Source of the DNA: Cololabis saira
Taxonomy: Eukaryota; Chordata; Actinopteri; Beloniformes; Belonidae
DNA: 64,000 nucleotides
Direction of reading: 5' to 3'
Assembly (NCBI RefSeq): GCF_033807715.1
Contig: NC_084587.1
Coordinates: 11,081,916 to 11,145,915, forward strand
Notes under the pieces: model-generated
The model's input: only the letters and a program-made list of their open reading frames with translations
The model's database searches: none
Told to the model about the DNA's origin: nothing
Position numbers and translations under genes: made by a program
In this document: positions 55,228-64,000 of the stretch, one piece after another
Position numbering within the stretch: position 1 is the stretch's first letter
Layout: each line of letters starts with the position of its first letter

Positions 55228-55666
55228 TTATCTTTGGTTTTGAAGAAGTTGGAGAAGAGAGGCAATTAGCTGGGCCAGGGTTGCTGCATTGTTCGTTGCG
55301 GTGGTTGCAGTGGTGGCCTGAGTGGTGGTGGTCGCCTTAAAGAGAAATCAGAAACATCATTGTCAGACTTACAGAAATGATTTTCAGGAATTTCACAGTA
55401 AGTGATGTTAATGTCTGATTAACATTATAGAAGAAAGAAGAACTCACCTCATTTGAGTTGGAGTTGGAATCGGAATCGGAGCTAGAACGAACAAATCGCT
55501 TCTGCTCCATCTGCTAATAAAAAGTAAAAGTTTGGTTCCATCATCCATATTACAAAGCAAAATACTGCTGTATACATATCTGATCATTCTTGTAACATAT
55601 AACACTTACAGGTTGAGCCAGAGTGAGACTCAGGAGGCATCCCAGCACAAGCGCTACCTTCAGCAT
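55228..55666 (-). CDS. SCPP-like small secreted protein, subfamily B copy 3
   Basis: Exons are 55610-55666, 55448-55510 and 55228-55335, all phase 0. The 75-residue product equals B1 except for Val in MEQKRFVRSSS. It keeps the GAAACC start context, a TATA box at 55887 and a poly(A) signal at 55081. The gene and about 1 kb on each side are the inverted counterpart of 31.2-33.1 kb. Confidence 0.77.
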
Positions 55667-55886
55667 GGTTTCAGTGATCTCACCTGTGGGAACAAAAATA
55701 ATATTAATGAAAACTTTCTCGAATGCACAAAACAACCAAGTGACCCAAAATTATTAAATACTCCAACATTCTCATGAATGTAATTCTGAAATTATTGAGA
55801 ATTATAGTTACAATCAAGTCCTCAAGTCTTCAGCAGATTGTCACAGAGCGTTGATTTTGCTGTGTTGCTCTGAACATTGAACTTTT

Positions 55887-55895
55887 CTTTTATAC
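55887..55895 (-). promoter_or_regulatory. TATA box of SCPP-like gene B3
   Basis: GTATAAAAG on the minus strand, conserved with 31551. Confidence 0.7.
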
Positions 55896-56469
55896 ACTTG
55901 CAGGAGCAGAGTTGTTGAGAAACTACAGTCATTAAGTAATCTACCACATCTATGATTCAAAGTGCGATTAAAGATGAGAGCTTAAAACTGTTTCTGGACA
56001 GGATTAGAAGGATATGTTGTAGTCTGCCTGGTGCTCTGTGTGAGAAACAATACAATCTGAAGGATCTGCATGAAATTGAAAAGCAAATATTGTTTTTCGT
56101 ATCAATAAAAAGCACTGTATATTATCAGAGATGTGTAAGTTTACTCTCCACCCTTCAGAATAAACATATTAGTACATAGATGTCACACATGGAAATACCT
56201 GGTCTTATATTACAAATTCAGAGGCTTAGTGGTTTAGATAAGTGACTGACAACTCCCACTGAATCCACCAGCTGTGTCTGACTTCTTTTGGTTTGACAAA
56301 TATGACAAGTTGTTACTCTAGTACAAAGTTAGTCAAATATGAATAGAGTTATATATTATTGTTAAAGAAAATGATCAAACTTGATTTAATCCTAAAATGT
56401 GCATCTTGAGCCATTAATCTTAAATAAAAATGTCATACTTGTTTTGAATCAGAATCAAACAGTCTGCAT

Positions 56470-56760
56470 ATTTTTCAACAGTGACAGTAACAGTAGTGGT
56501 GTCGGATCTCGAGAAGAAGCTGTTTAAGATGTCAGGAAGGGATCCCTGTTGATATGCTGGTTGGTGTCGGCAGTGTGCCATGATCCTAAGGCCTTTCCAC
56601 ATGTTCTGCGGGTCGTTGTTTTTGAAGTGCTCCTCGATGCGTTGTTTGTACATGAGTTCGGCCAGTCTTATTCCCTTTTTTAGATCTCTGCGGGCATTAC
56701 TGTATGTCAGTCACCTGACCTATAAGCAGTGTCCCGGGCTTTGAGCATGTCACGGTGCGG
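56470..56760 (-). mobile_element. LINE fragment (RT N-terminal linker)
   Basis: A minus-strand frame reads YKQRIEEHFKNNDPQNMWKG, the conserved pre-RT linker (rIE.HF..N....W.G) of many fish LINEs. It ends near a TACTGTTACTG run. A GACCCAGATGCAGGAG repeat end follows at 56770. Confidence 0.55.
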
Positions 56761-57098
56761 TTGGAGTAGGACCCAGATGCAGGAGTTCCCAAAAAGGTGA
56801 AGCTCAAAGTCACCAAAAACGATCATTTCTGAAAACTCCGGCCAAAGTTGAGATTTTCAAAAACTCAGTTTTCACGTTTGCTTGTAAACGGAGATTTAGG
56901 CTTCAGAACGTCACATTATGCAACAGAAACGTCACCAGCATCATTTGTGCGACCTGTGTTTACAATTTGTTTGGCCACCGTCAATATTTTCTTGTATTTT
57001 ACCTGTTTTATATTCTAAAGTCACACTTAAAAGTAACTCCACTTCTCTGTCACTCCAAACGAAAGACTCTCGTTCCGTCTTGGAAGTAACTGGCAGTC

Positions 57099-57218
57099 AA
57101 GGCTGATTTATGGTTCCGCGTTACACCAACGCAGAGCCTACGGCGTAGGGTACGTGGCGACGCGCACCGTACGTAGGCTACGCCGTCGATTTAACGCGGA
57201 ACCATATTATTCAGGCTT
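57099..57218. mobile_element. Palindromic MITE, complete
   Basis: AAGGCTGATTTATGGTTCCG and CGGAACCATATTATTCAGGC bound a 120-bp copy. It interrupts a flank sequence that is uninterrupted near 33090 and 54370. Confidence 0.8.
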
Positions 57219-58433
57219 CACACGTGTCATTTGTTGACGTTTTTTTCCAGGATTCTGATTGGCTAGCATGACTTTACGCTTCTCGTTACACTGCCCCCTG
57301 CAGGTTTGGATGCTCATAGCACCTTAACAGCGTATTCATGCGGGTTCGTGTAAACGAGGATATTTTTCAAAACGTATGTAGAGGAATTGTTTTTATGTAT
57401 GTATAATCATTTGGTTGAAATATAACATTGGTAACCTTCTACTTCAAAAAAAGAGCTTTATGAACTTTAAGCTAAAGGAGGAAGAAAAAGGACAGTGTGC
57501 GTATCTCTCCGGCATGTGTGCCCCTGAGTGACGCAGGTGTGGATGTGTGTTTCTCTCCGTGTCTCTCTCTCTCTCCCTCTTTCTGTGTGGGGGTATGTGT
57601 GTGTCTTTCCTCCCCATCTTGTAGTAGAAAGAGAGTAATAGTTTTGTATAATCAGTGTTATTTTTAAAGCTTTGGTGTCCACGAAGAATCACTGCAACTC
57701 CATGAAAAGGAATGTGTGTGTTATGAAGTATCTGCTTGTATTTGCTCAGATGGGAAGGAAACACATGCTTGGGCCTCTTGCAAATAGGCCTCACTTTGTG
57801 TATGTGCAAAATTATCTCCCCTTTCTTGGGTACAAGGGGCGTCATACATCACACCAGGTGTCTAGAGAGAGACTGCCCTTGTTTGAACAATTTACACCAA
57901 GATTAGTAATAAATGAGTATCTCTCGGGGAATCCTCCCTATGAGGGCCAAAACGATCTCCAGATTTTAGGCAATGACACGAGACTTGGGAGACGACACCT
58001 GTAGTGGTAAAAAAGACGCTGGGGAGGGTGGATAGTGAGGTAAGAAGTTGAATGATTTATGTATGTACCACTTGTGGAACTGACATGAGGAGAAGGTTAC
58101 AGGGATATTGTTGGATACAGGGGTGTGGCCCCCAGACCCTTCAAAAGTATATAAGAAGGATGATTTGATGCAAAGTTTTAGAGTCGGTACCGGGACCATG
58201 CCGGCTCTCCTGTGTGTGGTACTGATTGTAATTCTTGCAATAAAGACCTGCACAGTATTTGGACGGAACACCAGCTGAAACTTTGACTCCAGTGTTTTCT
58301 TCAAGTCCGCGGATGAAGGAAAAACTTAGTCTATGTGGGGTAGGAAAAACTTAGAATCATGTGGAGGTCCCGAAAAGGATTTTCTCCACACGTAGAGGGG
58401 GAAATATCCGTTTTTGTAAACGTGGCCTTATTG
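57219..58433. other. Possible solo LTR within unassigned sequence
   Basis: Within 57715-58340, TATATAAG (about 58146), a CCGGCTCTCC stretch, AATAAA (58239) and a trailing CTCCAGTGTTTTCTTC region follow the order of a retroviral U3-R-U5. I see no second copy and no clear target duplication. The rest (57220-57660) is flank sequence and CT/GT-rich DNA. Confidence 0.3.
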
Positions 58434-58439
58434 TGAACC

Positions 58440-58887
58440 TACGGAGCCCCTAAAGGGACCCAGATTTTATTTTTTTTATAATGAGTTTTAAGCGTGTGCG
58501 TGAAACCTTTACGCGCGCGCATAAAACCTTTAAGTGAGTACGTAAAGTTGTTTACGTGAGCACGTAAAACGTTTATGCACTCACTTAAAAGTTTCACGCG
58601 CTCTCGCAAAACTTATAAGTGAGCGCCTAAAAGTTATTCTACGTGAGCGCGTAAAAACAAGTACATGCTGGAACAGGAGACCCTACAGTTGCGCCCTGCT
58701 CTGTTTATGAATGGAAATGACATTACAGGATTTAGCTGAGCTATATTTTAACCTGGGACTCCATTATAAGGACATTACCACTTTGCTTGCAAGTAAACAA
58801 CTTTACGTGCTCACTTAAAGGTTTCACGCGCGCGCGTACAACTCATTATTAAAAAAAAAAAATCCATGTCCCTTTAGGGGCTCCGTA
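58440..58887. mobile_element. MITE with GTGAGCGCGTAAA-type subterminal repeats
   Basis: TACGGAGCCCCTAAAGGGAC and its inverted copy GTCCCTTTAGGGGCTCCGTA bound the element. TGAACC flanks both sides (58434-58439 and 58888-58893). The interior has many alternating-orientation copies of a motif like GTGAGCACGTAAA. Confidence 0.75.
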
Positions 58888-59264
58888 TGAACCAGCGTTT
58901 GATTTAAAGAACTGTAAAGACTTTCGTTTGTGGTTTTTCTTGCAGATTTCCAGTGCTCGAGTGGATGTCCCCCCCCCAAAAAATAAAAAATAAAAACTCA
59001 CTGGATTTGTAAGCGTATATATATGTATGTGTATGCGTATGTATGCGTATTTATATGTATATATATTAAATATAGTAATAATGCACATATATATGCCTTA
59101 GGTTTTTACCGGCATGGTATCAACCATAGGTGTGCAGACAAGGTAAAAAAAAAAAAAAAACAACAGTAAAGAAACACTAATCAGGATGCAGCTCTGGTCA
59201 ACTTTCACACCTGCTAACAGCTCCAACGTGCTGTATAAATTACAACAAACTGACTAAAAGGCAC

Positions 59265-59332
<68 letters not shown>
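59265..59332. repeat. (AAT)n microsatellite
   Basis: About 22 ATA/AAT trinucleotide units. Confidence 0.95.
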
Positions 59333-59333
<1 letters not shown>

Positions 59334-60059
59334 GATCCTTCTTAGATAATGATTGTGGCTGATTTTGATTAACGGTGGTAAGAAATTGATTGTACACGCA
59401 AACTTTATCAGATCATATCAAGTCCTGTCAAGTCTGGATTAATGCTACCTTTTAATGTACTATAATAAGTACAGTCTCTCGTTTCAACAGCCCGTAACCA
59501 ACGGTAACAGAACCCTAACTGAAAACTCATCGTCATCATTAATAACGGCTAGATTCTTGTGAATTCTAACCTACAGAAACTAAACAGTGTCCTGCTAGTG
59601 AGTGGCCACTACACCATACAAGTTTGTTTTTCGTTAGACGTTTCATCTGTTTGACCGTTAACTCCTTCCAAAACTCCAGTTGCTCTCATAATTTTTATAT
59701 CAACTTTATTGCAGACACAGGTCCATATAAAACATAATACAATATAAAACGTATGAAAAAAGAAATACAAAAATATTAAATATATATTTATAAATTTCCA
59801 AGACGTGTACAGACTGAGATGCCACACAATGGTTGAACATCACCATTTCAACATTTTATGAGTTATGTTTGTAACAGACAGGAGATTGTTTTATTATTTC
59901 ACCAAAATCCCTCACATAATGTGTTTTGGTTTCTTTTTTTTAAACTACTTTTGCTTTATATCAGCCTCGTTTAAGACCGTTATTAATATAACGTGAATCT
60001 ATTTATTTATTTTGGTGTTATATTTTGTATTTCCATTGTCAGAAATTTTATTTGGAAAA

Positions 60060-60122
60060 TCTGGGAAGTGACGTCCGTTCCGTCCGTCGGTGGTCAGTCT
60101 GTTCAGATTCTGACAGCGGGAG
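60060..60122 (+). other. Probable non-coding first exon of the zinc-finger gene
   Basis: A GC-rich stretch (GAAGTGACGTCCGTTCCG...TTCTGACAGCGGGAG) ends at a strong GTAAGT donor (60123). It lies 1.7 kb upstream of the zinc-finger exon at 61824. The assignment is from position and donor quality. Confidence 0.4.
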
Positions 60123-60156
60123 GTAAGTGTCCGAAGCTGGTGTAACAAAAAGTTAT

Positions 60157-61362
60157 AGGCAACATGGGAGAGAGGAATGAGGGAGGGGTCTAGTTTTGGA
60201 TGGACAGCGGAGAGGGTGGCTCGGGAAGTTTTAATTTATGATAAAGAGTTCTGTCCTGTGGTGTTGTGGCCTGTGGTACCTGTATGGGAGCTTCAAGTCC
60301 CAATGACTGACTTGAGATTACTGGAAATGAGGGAACAGAATAAGGGAGCAGAATTGGTCAGTGAGTTTCACTGTCATGTAGCCGAGAGATACAATAGTCA
60401 TGTATTGGTTTTCACAGATGGGTCTAAAGACCAAGAGACAGGTACTACGGGTGCAGCCTTTACCGTGCTCAGGCAGAATGTTGAATCTTATGTGAGAACT
60501 TCTAATTTTCTGAATGTACATACTGTTGAGTTGTATGCAATTTTAATGGCAGTGAGATGGGCAGAACAGCTGATGAATTGTGGAGTGCTGATTTGTTGTG
60601 ACTCTGTGTCCGCGGTGAAGAGTGTTGGGATGGGGATGTCCAAGGGGCGGAACGATCTGGTGTATGAGATACTGATAGCAAACCAGATGGTGAGAAGGAG
60701 GGGTGTTGAAGTGGTGCTGATGTGGGTTCCAGCACATGCAGGCATTCGGGGCAATGAAAAAGCAGACGTGTTGGCTAAGAGAGCAGTGGAAAAGGAGAGG
60801 GTGGATGCCAACTTAAGCCTGTCTAAGGGTGAAGGGAAGAGCATAGTGTGGAAACAAATCATCGTGGAGTGGCAGAAGGAGTGAGAGGAAGGAAATAAAG
60901 GAAGGCATTTGTTTTCAGTAACGGGGAAAGTGACAGATTCAGTGAACACCGGAGGAAGAGGGAGGACAAAAGGAAGATGTCATTTTCTCCAGGTTAAGGA
61001 TTGGGCATACTGCTCTTAATAGCACGCTGCACGTCATGGGTAAACATTAAAATGGACTATGCTCCGAGTGTCAAGTACCTGAGACAGTACAACATGTGCT
61101 TATTTGCTGCAGGAGATACCACAGGGAAAGAGCTGAGCTAGTGGCAGAGCTGCAAGAAATGGGTGTGAAAGAAGTTACAGTTAGAAGTATTTTGGAAGGG
61201 GGATCAAGTGGAAGAGGGAGGCGGAGTTTGTTTAAATTTTTACATAATACTGGTCTGATGAGGAGAATATGAGTTCCTGAAAGATCCAGAAGATGGCAGC
61301 AATGCAACTAACTGGATGCAAGCTGCCGTTAAACCCCAAAGAAGAAGAAGAAGAAGAAGAAG
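60157..61362 (+). mobile_element. 5'-truncated LINE (I/Nimb-like) with 13-bp target duplication
   Basis: AACAAAAAGTTAT occurs at 60144-60156 and again at 61363-61375. The insert ends in a (GAA)n tail. It encodes an RNase H domain and, in another frame, the Cys/His C-terminal motif. Confidence 0.83.
60177..60884 (+). pseudogene. LINE RNase H domain
   Basis: The 235-residue frame holds an RNase H fold with HVLVFTDGSKD (first Asp), VELYAILMAVRWAE (Glu), CDSVSAVKSV (Asp) and WVPAHAGIRGNEKAD (His and last Asp). This is the RNase H type found in I-clade LINEs. The C-x2-C...ET..H.L..C motif follows at about 61055-61120 in a shifted frame, so the copy is dead. Confidence 0.8.
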
Positions 61363-61787
61363 AACAAAAAGTTATTTTACCAAGTTTTAATTATAATTTC
61401 GTGATACAAGTTCAATGCATTGTTGTTTGGCGACGTGTTCATGGTGTTTTGAGTCGTGTAGTAATTCCTGTTAGGTGTTTATGGAGAGCTACAAAACTCA
61501 CACTTTGATTGTATTTTCTCACTATCACAAAACCCACCTCTGTGTCCATCCTATTGCTTTGCACCAGAACACAACGCAGAGTAAAAGGGGCAGTTACATG
61601 TTGCTGCCGTCAAATTCAAAATAAGCCAGTCTTCCATGAAATGGCAAAATGTCTCAGTCTAAAAATCGGATGTGTTCTTTATCAGTTGTGGTGCAATAAA
61701 TGAGGACTTTTTTTTAAATATTTTGCTGTTTACTTTGAATCCCAGTTTATTCAAATATGTTTTGTAGATGATGAGAAAATCTAATAA

Positions 61788-62192
<405 letters not shown>

Positions 62193-62628
62193 AAATAATT
62201 TTCGTTCAACAACAGCAGTTAAATGTCATCAAGCATCCTGCAAACACAGAGAAGAATCCACTGGTCTGTGATTTGTTTCTGCTGCTCTAAGCCTCCGAAG
62301 CTCCACGCCTTATGGAATTACGAGCTTTTGATGTATATTCATGTGTGTAAAACCTAAAAAAAAGAAAATGTTTTAATTATATTAAACTGAATTGAGCTCA
62401 AAATGTAATGTTTTCTTTCGTCAGCAATTACACTTCTCAAATAAATCTCTTAAAGGGGACATGCAATTATCTTTATTAAGTCATGGAAGTGCAGCATTTG
62501 TTGGTCTTTATACGAGTGTGGCTGTAATGTGATTGGCAGAATTAAAGTTAGAGGAAAAAACGAATGCTTTCCACTTGTGAATTGTGTCTTTCACAGTGAA
62601 CCCACTGTATTATAATGCCAATTTGTGT

Positions 62629-62930
62629 GTACCGTATTTTCGCGACCATAAGGCGCACTTTTTTTTTTTTTTTCCTCTTGTAAAATGTGCCGGGCGCCTT
62701 TTGAAACGGTGCGCCGTGTCTATTACCTGAATTACGGTAATGTGAGGCCGGCCACCATGTGAATGGTAAAAAGAGAAGGGGGCGGGTTAAGCCCCAGTGA
62801 GTTGCGACGTGAATGAGACCATCCACTGAGCTGTTTAAAGCGGAAACAGAAGATGAAGACTTTTAAGGATTTGCTTGATGTGTAAAGTGAAATAAAATAC
62901 AATCAAACTAAGTTTTGCTCCGCTCTATTT
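62629..62930. mobile_element. MITE-like repeat, ACCGTATTTTCGCGACC start
   Basis: GTACCGTATTTTCGCGACCA followed by TAAGGCGCAC is a widespread vertebrate repeat start. The right end is not clear. It lies in the 3' flank of the zinc-finger exon and is absent from the paralog near 35800. Confidence 0.45.
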
Positions 62931-63518
62931 AAATAAGCACACTTGTGTGTGTGTTCTGCAGCGCGCGTGTGTTTTGCATGTCAGAACCGAGCATACACCT
63001 GCCGTGGGTTTGCGGGGTCCGATCGCCGCATCCCCGGGACAGATCCGGCTGAAATCCCGCTGGTTGGTCCCCGGGAGCCCCTGCTATCAGTCAAGGTGCG
63101 CTCCTCCGGTCCCGGTCGGTCGGAACCGGTCACATTCCCCAGTTGAAGCCGCGGTGATGAGTGGAGCAGCGCCGCGCTGCTTACAGCCCGACTTCCTTGT
63201 TCCCAAAGCGGGGTCCGATTGACCTGGTTCCCACCCGCTTTGGGAGCAGAGATTTCAGGGGTCTGTCTCAGGTCAGATCAACTTCAACCTCCGAGATTTT
63301 TAGCGGAATCTGTCGGTTACAAACCCCGTTACCGGATCCCAACATGCGCGGGTGTGTTTCGCGCCGCGAACACACACATACTGGTTTATGTTGTGCTTGC
63401 CTGCTGCGCTGATGGACAGAAACGCTTGGTGATTTTTAAAAGAAAAACTTTGCATAAGACGTTTCCAGCCGGAGTCATTATAACGGCGAATGAAAAGGGG
63501 TGGCTGGAGACGGGATCC
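62931..63518. other. CpG-rich stretch without an assigned gene
   Basis: GC and CpG rise sharply here (for example GGTCCGATCGCCGCATCC). Two GTGTGTGTTC...GCGCG segments near 62946 and 63350 form an imperfect inverted pair. It could be a promoter-associated island of a gene beyond the window or part of an element. No splice-supported exon is seen. Confidence 0.35.
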
Positions 63519-63946
63519 GCGCCGGGGAGAGACTGGGTCTGCGCCGGGGAAAGACTGGGTCTGCGCCGGGGGAAAGACTGGGTCTGCGCCGGGGAAAGAC
63601 TGGATCTGCGCCGGGGAAAGACTGGGTCTGCGCCGGGGGAAAGACTGGATCTGCGCCGGGGGAAAGACTGGGTCTGCGCCGGGGGAAAGACTGGATCTGC
63701 GCCGGGGAAAGACTGGATCTGCGCCGGGGAAAGACTGGGTCTGCGCCGGGGGAAAGACTGGATCTGCGCCGGGGAAAGACTGGGTCTGCGCCGGGGGAAA
63801 GACTGGGTCTGCGCCGGGGGAAAGACTGGGTCTGCGCCGGGGAAAGACTGGATCTGCGCCGGGGAGAGACGGGCTCTGCGCCGGGGAGAGACGGGCTCTG
63901 CGCCGGGGAGAGACGGGCTCTGCGCCGGGGAGAGACGGGCTCTGCG
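63519..63946. repeat. 22-bp GC-rich minisatellite, about 19 copies
   Basis: The unit GCGCCGGGGAAAGACTGGGTCT occurs with variants (GGATCT, an extra G, and GAGAGACGGGCTCT in the last four). Because of its period it is open in several frames on both strands. These frames are not evidence for protein. Confidence 0.93.
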
Positions 63947-64000
63947 CGGTGGAGGATCCGCACAACGGGGTATGAAAAGTTTATTTACTGTTGTGCAGAA

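Noticed and set aside
63300..63965. 161-221 residue frames on both strands over the 22-bp repeat
   Set aside because: A period not divisible by three combined with no stop in the unit opens several frames automatically.

Overview
The window is nuclear DNA of a vertebrate, almost certainly a teleost fish. The evidence is GT-AG introns, TATA boxes and poly(A) signals, abundant hAT, Harbinger, Tc1, LINE, SINE and LTR elements, a fish-type tRNA-derived SINE with an (ATGG)n tail, a Pim-like kinase of the kind expanded in fish, and C2H2 zinc-finger exons. No prokaryotic feature is present.

The unifying theme is a cluster of very small secreted-protein genes that I read as secretory calcium-binding phosphoprotein (SCPP)-like. 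Each has a non-coding first exon behind a TATA box, an exon that encodes only the signal peptide and ends in phase 0, a short Ser/Asp/Asn exon ending in an S-x-E motif, and a last exon with Thr-rich and Leu/Gln-rich stretches. I find three copies of subfamily A (left edge on -, 4.4 kb on +, 24.1 kb on +). Subfamily B also has three (31.8 kb on +, 49.7 kb on -, 55.6 kb on -). There is one divergent gene at 38.3-38.8 kb (-), one copy at 52.2-53.3 kb (-) that has lost exon 3 and its TATA box, and several relics (0.75, 3.4, 23.3, 30.1, 40.3 and 50.8 kb).

Layout: 1-26.4 kb is a tandem duplication. Unit 1 (about 1.64-23.03 kb) and unit 2 (about 23.04-26.39 kb) share the same gene with an identical coding sequence, but unit 1 is inflated by insertions. 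These are a hAT element (1735-3277), a five-level nest (about 5.5-15.57 kb: a palindromic MITE split by a hAT, which itself holds a second hAT-like element and an endogenous retrovirus with matching LTRs containing a LINE), and a Ty3/Gypsy element (16688-22606). Unit 2 preserves empty sites for several of them. From 26.4 to 28.5 kb lies a Pim-like kinase gene cut by a SINE. From 28.8 to 56.3 kb is the subfamily B part of the cluster, broken up by Tc1-like, hAT-like and Harbinger elements. A zinc-finger exon occurs as an inverted pair (36.6-37.0 kb on -, 61.8-62.2 kb on +). The right end has a LINE in the zinc-finger intron, a MITE, a GC-rich stretch and a 22-bp minisatellite.

The SCPP-like genes probably act as a dosage-amplified family of secreted phosphopeptides. 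The mobile elements explain most of the copy-number change, truncation and inversion in the window.
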